This document shows, in pieces, positions 23,541 through 34,656 of a stretch of 64,000 bases of DNA. The notes beneath the pieces were generated by a model. It did no database searches. It was given only the letters and a program-made list of their open reading frames with translations, and had not been told where the DNA came from. The position numbers were made by a program, and so were the translations under genes. This DNA comes from Ramazzottius varieornatus (taxonomy: Eukaryota; Tardigrada; Eutardigrada; Parachela; Ramazzottiidae): positions 4,461,092-4,525,091 of the forward strand of contig BDGG01000003.1 of the NCBI GenBank assembly GCA_001949185.1, written 5' to 3'. Numbering within the stretch: position 1 is the stretch's first letter; each line of letters begins with the position of its first letter.

Positions 23541-23966
23541 TGACGGGTCGCTTTGTGACGCTCCGGCACCAAAACGTTCGGCGTGTGACGTCACCCATCG
23601 TCTAAACGGTGGGTCCAGTGAGCGAAGAAGTTTGGTGTTGAGACTGCAACACCTGACCATCGAAGCGAGGTTTCAGCACCGAGCCTTTCCCAACAAGTTC
23701 CGTTATAACTTATAACCGGCATAACCGTTATACTTATAACGCACAAACCATTTCCTGCCCAAGAAAGTCATCTTTCGCTACATGTTATGTTGTGTTTCAC
23801 CTGGAACGATGATATTGCCATGTACGCAGGTACCCCGGTGAACCGGCATGGGTATCTGAGTTGAACCTTTGCCTGCTTTTCCGCGCTCGAGCTTGATGGT
23901 GCTTCATATCGAAATAATTCTCTAACCTTGTACTATGCTTACGACATGGGGGCCTTGTTCTGTGTG

Positions 23967-24977
23967 TAGGGATGTTAATCAACCAACCGACGACGGATAC
24001 ATCCGGATATATCCAGTTAAAAGACGGATTAGATAAGCTAGAGCACGGAATCTGGTCGCATGCGCTGCACTGCACTGCAGCTGTACTGTGCTGCAGCACA
24101 GCTGCAGTACGGAAATCGACGAAATTTGTGCAGCACAGCACAGCATGCAGCAGGAAGCCGCAGACTGCCGCGCAGATCCACGGACCAACACTTAACAAAA
24201 ATTGATACTTTTGGGTATTCGAGTTTCAGGCATCTGAGTTTTGCCGTACCGTATGGCCACGTTTTCTCGGTGGACTACCCATTTTGCCGACAATACTATA
24301 ACATAAGTCGGTACATCAGCGTGCAGCGCAGTTGCAACAAGTCCATGTGCATCTGCAGCGCAGCTGCCTAGCCACTGGGCATGAAAGTTGTGCAGCACAG
24401 CGCAGCGTACAGCGACCTGGTAGCGTGCGCAGCACAGTTGCTGCGTAGTTTTGAACCTGCGGCCCAGTGCTCTAGGATAAGCATATTAACCATCCGCTTA
24501 TTAGCCGGATAAAGCTCTTAACCAACCGGATAGGATCCGGATAACGTCCGTATCCAACCAGATTTTATCCGGTTAATGAGCTTCGAATCAATCAGAAAAT
24601 CAAAGCAACATGCTGTAGGTTACGAGCTGTAGTCTGGCTGCCGACGGGTCTTGGGCTGACAGGCTCAAAATTCGTTTTGTCACGCAATCTTCTAACTAGC
24701 AATGGTAATATTATTCTCCTAATTAGATGATTGACGATGATGATTAAACAGAGCGAAGGTTCGACAGCTTCGACTCACAGCTAGAAACTGACGAGAATCT
24801 TAAACCGGAATTTCAACCGGATAACATACGGATAATATACGGATAATCCGGATAATAGTTTTAACCAGAGAGCTGGATATGGATAAGTCTTTTAACCAAC
24901 CACACTGTATCCGGATAGATTTTTATCCAACCGCTTATCCAACCGTTTAACCGTTTAACCAACCATCAACATCCCTA
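23967..24977. mobile_element. 1-kb non-autonomous hAT-type element
   Basis: Ends TAGGGATGTTAATCAACC (left) and its inverse near AACATCCCTA (right) are flanked by the 8-bp duplication TCTGTGTG at 23959-23966 and 24978-24985. The interior has many AACCGGATAA / TTATCCGG subterminal motifs and a GCA/TGC-rich palindromic core (24050-24470). No transposase ORF. Confidence 0.85.
24050..24470. repeat. CAGCAC/GCTGCA-rich palindromic tract
   Basis: Dense repetition of TGCAGC, CAGCACAGC and GCGCTGCA in both orientations inside the hAT-type element. Probably an internal foldback part of the transposon. Confidence 0.6.
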
Positions 24978-25347
24978 TCTGTGTGGGACCTGCCTACGAG
25001 TATGGGCGGCCGGAGATGCAAATATTCGGGTGTTACTGTAGTTCTAAATTATCCTGCACTGACCCGCGTGATGAGTCACCGCAGCCCAGTGCGATCAGAT
25101 GCTATCAGTTTAGCCTCGCTGGCTCACACCCGGGCATCATTTACTGTTCACGTGGTTGAGTGCGCGATAATTTGGTAGCACCACCGTACCTTTTTGAAAC
25201 AACGTTGGTTACTCTGCGGGTTTTGACGCAGCTTTGTTTTGACGCAGCTTTCCTAAACTTGCTGTAACTTTGTTTTTGTAGTAACCTTGTTTGTGAATTT
25301 TGCAACATTTTTGCAAATGCTGCGGCTTGTTAGCCAAGTTTGATGTA

Positions 25348-25745
25348 CGAGGTAAACGGCTTAATTCGGGCATGGCAATTTCCGACCCTTAATTCGGGCA
25401 AGCCTGCGGTATGGGGTGGTTGTCATGTGAAAGTCTTTTTTTACTTCAAACGAGCTTTATGACGTCAACGAAGGTTGTTAAGTAAATCGAGTCAAGCGCC
25501 TATTGTGGCCCTTCGTAATCTCATTTCGTAGGCTTTTTAACATTAGCGATACCCTCCTCTGGTTGGAGTCCTGTTTTTCGGATTCCGTCCATCAGATCAT
25601 CCTCAAACTGTTTAAGGCTACCGTAAACAAGTTTTTCCACTCGGCAAACTACAAATAACGCTGATCCGTCCAGCCGTTACGGAGAAAACAGTTGCCCTAA
25701 TTATGGGTCGGAAATTGCCATGCCCGAATTAAGCCGTTTACCTCG
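25348..25745. mobile_element. 398-bp MITE with TA target duplication
   Basis: About 45-bp near-perfect inverted ends starting CGAGGTAAACGGCTTAATTC on both strands, each flanked by TA (25346-25347 and 25746-25747). This is the Tc1/mariner pattern. No coding content. Confidence 0.85.
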
Positions 25746-27274
25746 TAATCCGGAAAAGTTTGATCAAACTTGGAAAAGTTGTGGTAACATGGGAGAAAGC
25801 GTAATAATTGTGGCAAGTTCTGATTGAAGTTGGAACATTTTGTCGTATGTTTGTTGCGTTTGAAGTAAGTTTGTAAGTTTTGCAGTAACTCTGTAGTCTG
25901 TAAAACTTATAGTAACTTGGTTTCGACAAGGTGAGTTCTCGGGCGTCAGCAAGTCACGGCGAAATAGAAACGGTGTGGGCGTGGTTGAACGATCCGATGA
26001 TGCACTGCTTAATCTTGACGACGCTCACCCGATCTCTATTTGACTGGTCCATACTTCAAACATAGCCACGACCATCCGCGCAAGTTTTGCATCTTGCCTG
26101 CAAAAATTGCCCTAACTTGGGTTACTGCACAAAGTTACGTCAAAAATCCGAAGTTACGTAAAAATCTTGTCGCTTGTTCTACAACTTCAGACGTTTGTTC
26201 GCAATGTCGTAGTCTACATAGGATCCCTTGCAGTCATGTCGCTAAGTTTGCGGTAATTAGGAAAACTTTGCATTATGTTTTCCGAAGTTTTAAGCACATC
26301 TGGTGGCTAACAAAGCTACCGCAAAACCATGTTACTACAAGTACTACAAGTTCAGCAATGTTACATACATGCGAGTTCTGTAGGTTACTCTGTTTCGAAA
26401 TAGGTTTTGTCAAATGAGATTCCCTCTTTTCGACGAAATCCAAATTGTTCAGGAGATGCATTTTTAGATTTTGCGTTCACGTGTTCAACTGACCGTGCTC
26501 GTATAGGTTTGTAGAGAGTTTATTGGGCTATCGAAAAGGTATGAAAGGAAAAATATTGGGGTTTAGTATTGCACTGCTTTACAAGCTACACCTGATGTCA
26601 TCGTACGCGCGAAGCATCTCCTAGGGAGTGGGTGGTAACTGATGTCTGTACCTGGTTAAACTATACGCGTACGATGACGTCATGGGTGAAGCTAAGGAAG
26701 CCGTAAAAGGTAGGTGGAATTGCCCATTCTAAAATCCTGCAGAGGTGAAATCTTTGAAAATTCGTTACTCCAAATCTAGTCCTGTCATTTCGTGACAGTT
26801 GATACTGTTCGAAAGCCCTGATTTTTCTCTACAATCTCACGTCAGAGAAGCAGAACTCGGGATTCTCTCGAAAAAGGGAATCTCATTTGACAAAACTCAA
26901 ATCGTAATGCACCAATATTTGCATCTCCGACCGGCCACAGTGGAAAGCCGGTAGTGGTCGTACACGGAGTGACGATGGATGGTTCGTCCGAATGCTGGTC
27001 TGTTTTTCCGTCCTCAGACAAGACGCAGCTATGTCCAACTAAAAGTTTACTTCTCAACTAGCCTGCTGTCTACAATGGCGCAGGAACATGGACCGCTCAT
27101 TCCGGGGGAAGTTTTCTCTGATAGCCGTTACGAAAGAAGTTGGCAACGCTACGAGTGGGGATGGTGTTTCGAGTTCTGGAGAAGATAGGCTTAATAATGA
27201 CTTTCACTCGCCAAGGAAATATCGGGTATCTCCATGATCCCTAACTCAGCTTATCGGCCAGGAACAGTTGCTCA
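25746..27274. other. Gene-free stretch with degenerate repeats
   Basis: From 25750 to 26420 many variants of AAGTT(A/G)TGGTAAC / GTTACT occur in both orientations, perhaps a decayed minisatellite or transposon array. An imperfect inverted repeat (CACCTGATGTCATCGTACG / CGTACGATGACGTCATGGGTG) spans 26586-26694. No supported gene. Confidence 0.4.
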
Positions 27275-27613
27275 CTAGGTTGTCCATCTTCTGTCCGCAA
27301 TCAGCGTCTCTTCGCGGTGTTTCTTCAAGTCAACCATTTCGTACTTCACCGCTGCTTCCAGAAGTGCCCTCGCTTCCTCTTTCAGGTTCTCCAGCCCGAA
27401 ATAGTGCATGTACAGTATCGCAAATAAAGCGTCCAGCGTCTTGGTAGAAACTTCCTTGAGTACGCATCGTCCTCTTTGACATTCTGCCACGTTCGGCTCG
27501 AGCATCCATGAAAAAATTGACGAAGAGATGACCAACCTGACTTTGTGGACTGGTCGTTCGGGACCGTCCGAGGAACCGAAAATAAAATCACGACCTGTGG
27601 GACACTCGAACAT
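27275..27613 (-). CDS. BTB/POZ-domain fragment
   Basis: 112-codon ORF (start taken at the first Met). It begins within a BTB core: DFIFGSSDGPERPVHKVRLV, then ISSSIFSWML, LKEVSTKTLDALFAILYMHY and AAVKYEMVDLKKH follow the order of BTB strands and helices (HK-x-L-x-x-x-S-x-x-F, the A-x-x-Y-x-x-x-L-x-x end). The usual first strand is short and there is no MATH, Kelch or BACK domain attached before the stop. It is likely one exon of a minus-strand BTB gene or a pseudogene fragment in the transposon-rich block. Confidence 0.55.
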   Translation of the reverse strand: MFECPTGRDFIFGSSDGPERPVHKVRLVISSSIFSWMLEPNVAECQRGRCVLKEVSTKTLDALFAILYMHYFGLENLKEEARALLEAAVKYEMVDLKKHREETLIADRRWTT

Positions 27614-28812
27614 CCTACGATCTAGCTCGGCCCTGAAGAGACTCAGTCACCGAGCTTCCAACCGTCTTGTATGCCTTTGGAGCGAGCAGTATCGACAGAA
27701 CCTTAATACGAAAGCACGAAAGCTTATTAGACTCTCGTTATCCACTTCGCGGTAACGTGGATCTTGATGCGTTGGCTGGGGTTATCCTTGCTAATGACTA
27801 ACTTAGTCTCTCTGCCGGAAAGACGTGAGGAACGGTGTGCCTTCCATATCGAATGCGTGCTCAGTGAACACGGCATCCACCCAGCGTTCTCGCGGAACTG
27901 TCCAGCTTTAGGTTAATAGTGGCGTCTACTATGCCACGGTGACGATTCAGCTGTCTGAGAAAGACATTTAGACTTCACGGGGTTTGGGCGATGGGAACCT
28001 TGTGGGATACGGCTTGTTCTTTCTGGGAGAGACGGAAACTTGGGAATGATTAGGTCGATCCCGAACGAAGTGGACGTGGGAAAGTAGATGGCTGTGTACG
28101 CAGGGTTTCTTCGGCCACTCTTGTGTTTCCAACTTCTCAACGTTCTCGAACATCCCTGTAAATCCGAGGCTGTAGCAATCACCCTACATACGGTGTGCAG
28201 GCAACGGCGAGGAGGTAGGCTTACGGTCGTTCAATGTGTCAGATCCACTGTCCTGCTAACTCCCATCGTCTCCCGTGTCTAATGCCCAGATCATCGGGGT
28301 ATACGAGGTCCGGAAGACCAGAACCTAGTGAAAACACCTTTGCAGAAAAAAATTCGAGGCTTCGGAATTTGCGTTTAGTACAACAGTCCGCTAAGAACGT
28401 CATGTTATGTTATGCAACTTATGTGATCAGATACGTCATAAGGGACGTAAGGCGTAAGACGGCATCACACTGACATGCGATAACATGACAGGATCATGAT
28501 GACAATGTCTGAACTCTTCCGCGTTTTCTGATTTTAAGTCCTCTTCATTTGTGTCCGTTCTGTCTGGACGCTCAAGCAGAATCTGGACTCACACCCCAGC
28601 AGGGCTGACCCATACTGTTGTGCAGCTTCCAGGCAGGACTTCGATGGAGCACCTAGATCATCCATGACGCGTGGATTCATCTTGCTCCATTCGCACTTGT
28701 TGCTGTAGGGTAAGTTTCATTGTTAGTGTTGTGTTCTTGATGTTCTTGTCCTGCTTCCATAAATCAACCTAATTACCTAAACTTGCGCTGTCTTCCAGTT
28801 ACAAAATCTCTG
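27614..28812. other. Gene-free stretch before the 28.8-kb gene
   Basis: No recognised coding exon. The right end holds the acceptor TCTTCCAG just before the first coding exon at 28813, so a 5' untranslated exon probably lies around 28600-28710. Confidence 0.4.
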
Positions 28813-31800
28813 ATGGATAGTAATCCTGCCGCTTCGTTGGACGGGCTGGACTCCGTCCTCAATAGCTTGTACAGCCCTGGACTGAACCGTTACATGATGT
28901 GAGTGATATTAACTCTCACTTCCGGTAAGCGCTCAACGTTTAGTATTACGCAGCTACTATCAACGGCTTGTTGGTTACAGGGAGAGTTACGGTCTGAGCA
29001 ACGAAGAGATCGACGCTCAATTTGCTAATCTCCTAGCACAAGCTGACAGCGCTCCTTATAAGTCAACGCGTTCCAGAGCGCCCACTGCACCCTTTTCCCC
29101 ACTTCGTGTCCCTGAATCGCGCTTCGGACAACAGTACTACGTTTCAGCACCGAACGATCCTTCCGGTCAGCAACACTACCAACAGCCATTGACGTCTTCC
29201 CAACACATCGACAATGTCCCCATCCTACATATCCCCGAACAGAACGACGAAGCACAGTCTGGGAATCGGAGCGAGGATGAAGAGTACAATAACTTTCTAC
29301 GGAGTATCATCAACCCTTCGGACGTGACCGTGGTCGAGAAAGAAAAGACGAAGAAGGTCGATCCTCCGTACTACTACCCTAAGAAGAAAACTCCAACGGA
29401 TGACGTGGAGTACGACCGACCTGTCACCAGTACGTATAGACAGAGTAGCGCACTGGAAATGAGTTGACTTTTCGTTCGGTCAATGTCGCTCTACCGTTCT
29501 ATTGTCCCTAGAAAACGAACATCAGGAACTGCTCAACGATCTAAAGAAAAATCCTGTACCCGGAGTGCCAACAGACACTGATTTACTGTTGCTCGAACCT
29601 CCAATGACTACCAGGTACAGATCGTTTTTCACGTGGCGCACGTTTCCCGTCAATAACACCGGCACTGTGCGCCACTTGTAAAACGCAATATTGTCGAGTT
29701 TGTCCGCCCAGCTGCCGACTTCACGTTTCGTTATTTTTGAGGTCTGCCGCGAGGAGGTCTTCCGACATTATTTCGCCCACGCCTTCCTTGTCTCCCGCAA
29801 AGACCAACGATGTCCACCACACGCACCAGCAGCAGTGTTGCGCTAATAGTGCATCTTACCCTTCTGGCTCCGTTACCTTCCATAACGCTTACTCCACGTA
29901 CCCTAGCACCAGTCACCCCTCTCAGCCATCAGTGCACAGTTTCCTTAATGCATCTCAAGCTCACTCACGTCCCAGCAGAACGCACCAGCGGAGTTCCCAG
30001 GAGTCTTCTAAAGGAAACAACGAGATCGGAGAGTCGTTCAAAAAGCCACTTCCGGTCATGAAGCCTCGAGGAAGGGCAGGAAAGGCTTCGTTGACAAGGC
30101 AAGTTTCTTACTGGTTTAGAGTTTGGATCACTGCTAAAGTATATACACTGCTTAGTTCCAGGAAAGATGAGCACCAGCATTCTTCTAGCCAGAATAAGCA
30201 TTGTGCACACGGCGGTGTGAATTCGATTAATTCAGCCTCTCACACGGCTCAAGAAGCTTCTCTGACCAGAGAAATCAAGAGGCGTTTCGATTCTGTGGCC
30301 ACGAAGTTCAAACAGTTCTGCGAGGTATGCCCTCATTTTATTTGCCGTTTATTTTCTAAAAACAGCGTTTGGGTTTCTACGAACAGGGTTCAGAATTCCC
30401 GGACGACCAAAAAGAGTTCCTCGTTCAAATGATGAACAAGGCGATCAACAGACCCGACGATAGAGAAGCAGTCATCCTCACGGAATTCATCACGCGCGTT
30501 GTATCGTTGGTGACTGGGCAAATGGACGCTTTGAAGGTATACAAGACCCATTTTAGCATTCCTGAAATCGAATTTTGGTACATGAAGTTCTTTTTATTGA
30601 AATGTTGGTCATTCGGGAATTTTTCCTAGGTTGAGCCTTTTATAAGGGAAGCGCGGAAGGTTGACCTTCCATTCACTTCGGTGGTCTTCGGTGTCCTCGT
30701 ACACGATGACAGTCCGCTGATACTCACTCTGATGCCACATCTTTTCGGAAAGACGAAGCTCATAAAGGCCATGCAGAAAGAGTCGCTTGCGACTGCCGCA
30801 GGAAAGCAAAGGGAGGAACTGGCGGAAGCTTTCCAGGCAGCGATGCGTTTCAACGACCATCCTTACCGGTTCCCAAAGCCGAACTACGGCTCTCGAGCTG
30901 CCAGAAAGCTTGGTCTTACCGGAAAAGAAGGCCTCTTGAACCCACAGTAAGTCCGAAAGAAGCAAGGCCTTTGGGAGCTTGACAAACAAACTCCACAAGA
31001 CTGTTTCTTTTTCAAGGGGCGCACGTTCTCAGTGTGTTTGACTGGAAGTGTGCGCCACGTTGGAACACCGATCTTGTCGAGTTGTTCAGTTCGCTTAGGT
31101 TTCGTTTTCGGAATGCATAAGCAAATATTTTATCTGTTAGTTTTTTTAGAATATTTGAGTTTATGGCGGAAGAAGTCATCACGAACCCGGAGAAGATCAT
31201 CGCTGAGACGCGATCTAGCACGACGCCTCGGTCGAGTCTGGGAACAGATACCGAAGTGAAGCCTGCAGTCGCTTCGAATACTCACAAAGCAGTACCAGAT
31301 AGACTTTTAGATGCATCCCCGGCTATGAACGATAACAGCTCAAACGACTCATTGAACAGCACACATCACATTCTGAACACCGGTCACATTGCCGGAGAAG
31401 GCCCTAACACTCCGGGAAGTGTCTTGGATTTCAACTCCATCTTCGCAGGTACTCTTGAACCTTCCTCTGTATGGAATGTCGGAAAATGACTTGAACAAAA
31501 CCGCTTTCCCAAGTGGCGTACACTTCCAGCTAATACCAATGAAGACGTGCGCCACTAAGTCGTAAGATAACGATTGGGTTCAAATTATTTGCCGACGTTC
31601 CATAACTGTTTTTTGTGGGTCTTCAACTGGTAGATTTCAAGTGAATGTGCTTGCAGGTGTTCCGACGCCTCCTTCGGCATTCATGAACGAGTTTTCTCCG
31701 GCTGGTATGGCACAATTTCCTGGAGACGCGGTGCACACGCAGAACTTCGTTCGACCGCCACCGATATCCATTTCGAGACCTTCGCGACGTGTGCCGCTGC

Positions 31801-31961
31801 TGTCGTCTCCTCTTCCTTTGATGACGTCTCCGACCAAGTCAGCGGGATCACCGTTCGATCTTGGAGCGAACTCTCCTCTGTGTAATGCTCTACGTAGTCC
31901 TGGCCGAGCTCGCTATGAGTTCAGATCGACGGCTGCTCGAGGAGAACATCAGAGTGAATAA
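28813..31961 (+). CDS. 749-residue protein, family not recognised (disordered ends, helical core)
   Basis: Nine exons: 28813-28898, 28981-29429, 29512-29614, 29742-30098, 30162-30324, 30366-30536, 30630-30946, 31150-31448, 31657-31961 (2250 nt, all phases agree). The fourth intron is GC-AG and 63 bp, so its retention would also be in frame. The N-terminal 330 residues are acidic and Ser/Pro/Gln-rich with a Lys/Tyr patch (VDPPYYYPKKK) and an RGRAGKASLTR basic motif. A helical conserved-looking core (about 355-560) contains FDSVATKFKQFCERLGFYEQ, LTEFITRVVSL and PFTSVVFGVLVHDDSPLIL, then RFPKPNYGSRAARKLG. The C-terminus is disordered with VRPPPISISRPSRR and ends EHQSE. The shape suggests an RNA-granule or translation-regulating scaffold, but I do not recognise the family. 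Confidence 0.8.
29615..29715. repeat. Intron-associated palindromic repeat
   Basis: CACGTGGCGCACGTTTCC / CTGTGCGCCACTTGT arms and TTGTCGAGTTTGTCCGCC right end fill nearly all of intron 3 (29615-29741) of the 28.8-kb gene. Confidence 0.9.
30995..31100. repeat. Intron-associated palindromic repeat
   Basis: CAAGGGGCGCACG / GTGTGCGCCACGTTGG arms and CTTGTCGAGTTGTTC right end, in intron 7 (30947-31149) of the 28.8-kb gene. Confidence 0.85.
31475..31605. repeat. Intron-associated palindromic repeat
   Basis: AATGTCGGAAAATGA left end, CCAAGTGGCGTACAC / GTGCGCCACTAAG arms, CAAATTATTTGCCGACG right end, in intron 8 (31449-31656). Confidence 0.85.
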
Positions 31962-32486
31962 TCAGGACAGAATAACATTGTGATATTTTGTAGTGTTTCC
32001 TTGGCGTCCTTGTTTCGCTTTAGTCACACTTTTCTTATTGGTTTCGTTTTCGTCTTATGGATTTCGACTCGGTACTGCTTTTCGAAATTCTTATAGTGTA
32101 GAAGCGTGAAACTTCCTACTTCAAAGTTAAGGACCATGTCGTCGTCAGCTGTGCTACTGCTCCTACCGTGAAGTTAACGGTTTGAGGATTGTATTTGACG
32201 AACGAAGGAACGATCATCTACGTATTCGTTCATCGGAGACCCATGTACACCTTCAAATGGCGAGATCGTAGGACGATCGTGGCAATGGTTTTCCGCGTAA
32301 CGGATTGGTTCCGGAAGTGACGTCAGGATATGTGATTCGCGTGTGACGCTAGCAGAGACGTCAGGGAGGTACGGAACGACTAGCGCTCGGTTGATTAAAC
32401 TGAGATCCATTGAGTGGTGATGTGTGTGTTTGCGATTCCAATTTCCGTTTTGCAAGCTTCGAATCTTATTTCTTCTTTAATCTTTA
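31962..32486. other. 3' flank of the 28.8-kb gene
   Basis: No ORF with a recognisable domain. It lies between the stop codon at 31961 and the gap-spanning MITE. Confidence 0.4.
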
Positions 32487-32752
32487 TGGTGAGCCGGGCG
32501 ATTCAAAAGTCCACAATACTTTTACCGCGAGTGCATGCGCGGAGAAACTCTATGCGCAGTGAAATACTTTTCCGCGCGTANNNNNNNNNNNNNNNNNNNN
32601 NNNNNNNNNNNNNNNNNNNNNNNNNNNNNNTGAAACTCTCGTCATAGTCCGCGGGTGGATGCGCGGAAAAAGTATTTCACCGTGCATGGAGTTTCTCCGC
32701 GCATGCAGCCGCGGTAAAAGTACTGTGGACTTTTGAATCGCCCGGCTCACCA
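32487..32752. mobile_element. Palindromic TA-flanked MITE spanning an assembly gap
   Basis: Inverted arms of about 95 bp start TGGTGAGCCGGGCGATTCAA on both strands and are flanked by TA (32485-32486, 32753-32754). The centre is 50 N (32581-32630), so the true length is unknown. The foldback is a likely cause of the gap. Confidence 0.8.
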
Positions 32753-32879
32753 TAAATCTTCCCACTTGCGTAGTTCTAGTGGCTGCGGCCATCGCTTAGC
32801 GGAGAGGGCTTGCGTATAGAGAGCACGGATTGCCGAGTTGCGACTGTTGAGTTACCTGAAAAGCTAGAATTCCCCGAAG

Positions 32880-34042
32880 ATGTCGTTTCCTACAGCAAGT
32901 ATTGTTACCAGCCGTGGTTTGTGCCTCGCGTCACTTATTTGCTCATCCTCTGGTAACTCCTTGCTACTCTCGGACGCCTTCTGTCAGCATCGAACAGCGT
33001 GAGTACCGTTTCTACGTTCGCTGAATGCTTCGTACAACAGCTGGTGGAATACGGTAACTAAATATTGTTCCTGCAGGTTTATTCGTAATATCAGCCGGCT
33101 GAGGACGAGGACGCCCAAGAAAGTTTACTGGTTCAAACGGATGGCTCCACCAGTGTTCGATGCTACGGAGATTCAGCGCAAGCTCGAAGAAACCCCGGAA
33201 GCTCGTTTCATGAAAGTTGGACCAGCGCGAATACACGAATCTTCCTCAGCCTTCTACGATCCTTTACTAAAGTAAGATCTATGTTGAAGGAATTATCGTG
33301 CGAGTATTCGATCGACACGCTCACAACTTGGAATCTTTTACAGTAAATTTACCAATATGATCATGTTCAAAGGACAGAAAGAGCTTGCGGAAGAAAATAT
33401 GCGTCTCGTACGTACGTGGCGCACGCTTCCAGCCAATATCACCGAAAGCTTGCGCCACTTTGGAAAACCGACCTTATCGAATATGTTTGCCGAGCTTCCG
33501 ATCATGCTTTGACAATTCCAGGCGTTTGAGAACATAAAGAAGATACAGATGGAGAAGTACCATGCTACTACTGATGTTACAGCGAAGATGAGAGTGGAGT
33601 TGAATCCTCTCAAGATTTTTCATCAAGCTGTAGAGAACTGCAAACCAGTCCTAGCGCTTACGCCGATAAAACGTGGAGGAGTTACTTACCAGGTTTGTCA
33701 ATACTCCGGTCTATGTGATTTAAGACTGGCAAGCTGATTCATGTTCTCGTTGTCAAAAGGTTCCGGTGTCAGTTCGGGATAAAACTGCAGAGTGGACGGC
33801 AATGAAGTGGCTGATTCTAGCTGGAAGAGAGCACGAACATCAGATCCATTTCAGAGAGACGATCGCCAAAGAACTCATCGCCGCTTTCCAGAACGAGGTT
33901 GGTCCTGCTCTTTCACAGTACTTCGCATGCCCAAAACAACTGTCATACTTCGTTGTAGGGTCGTGTGATAAAGCGCAAGTACGATCTTCACAAGCAGTGC
34001 GAAGCCAACAAAGCCTACGCGCATTACAGGTGGAGCAGATAA
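32880..34042 (+). CDS. MRPS7: Mitochondrial small-subunit ribosomal protein uS7m
   Basis: Six exons: 32880-32998, 33077-33271, 33344-33407, 33522-33692, 33760-33897, 33959-34042 (771 nt, 256 aa; human MRPS7 is 242). The N-terminus is a Ser/Cys-rich mitochondrial presequence. The uS7 domain is clear: NKFTNMIMFKGQKELAEENM, NPLKIFHQAVENCKPVLAL, PIKRGGVTYQVPVSV and the C-terminal VIKRKYDLHKQCEANKAY followed by AHYRW. It binds the 3' domain of mitochondrial small-subunit rRNA. All joins are GT-AG and in phase. Intron 3 is only 114 bp and consists almost wholly of the palindromic repeat. Confidence 0.97.
33408..33500. repeat. Palindromic repeat forming almost the whole of an intron
   Basis: The repeat starts within six bases of the 5' splice site (GTACGTACGTGGCGCACG) and runs through GCTTGCGCCACTTTGG to GTTTGCCGAGCTTCC, leaving about 20 bp before the acceptor of MRPS7 intron 3 (33408-33521). 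Confidence 0.9.
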
Positions 34043-34099
34043 CATCCGTTTCAATCGTCTGTTTTCATTTTTTATTCTCGTCTGTAATTTCTGTGAGTA

Positions 34100-34555
34100 C
34101 ACGAACGACGGGATCTTATGGGCCAGTAAAAATCACGGGCCAGGCGGATAAGACGGCGAATTTACAATTTGTATGGTGGTCAGAAACAGAAATCGGACAA
34201 ACGACGTAACGTAGTAACATTCAACCGCAGAAAATTGTGATCGACAGTGGTCATCAGCTGATCGGCTGTTTTACTCTAACGTTTCAACGCTGCTGTCGAC
34301 TTTCTCCGAGAGAAGCCTTGGAATAGTTTTAACTGTTGAAGGTATGCGTGTTCCGGCAAAATGGAGATCCAACTGCTATAATAAATATGACAAGCCTAAG
34401 CTCTTCGGCCCAGTGTCCAGCACGTACTTGTACGTACAGCAGTCCAGCCTTTGATGTTGGTTGCTACTTGTAGCAAGAACCACTGCCCGTGCCGCCGTAG
34501 CGAAAGGGCCCCTGGTCCGTAATTTTTACTGGCCCATAATATCCCGTCGTTCGTG
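34100..34555. mobile_element. 456-bp TA-flanked element, copy 1
   Basis: Inverted ends CACGAACGACGGGAT...TTATGGGCCAGTAAAAAT, flanked by TA (34098-34099, 34556-34557). Shares long similarity with the element at 44947-45670 but lacks its middle. Lies just beyond the MRPS7 stop. Confidence 0.85.
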
Positions 34556-34656
34556 TACATAAAACTACATAAAGCATATTGCTTTTGGAATTTAGATTTC
34601 TTCTCGGTGAGCATTTTGAAATGTTGAGCAAAAGTATGGTCGAACTTCCTGAAAAC

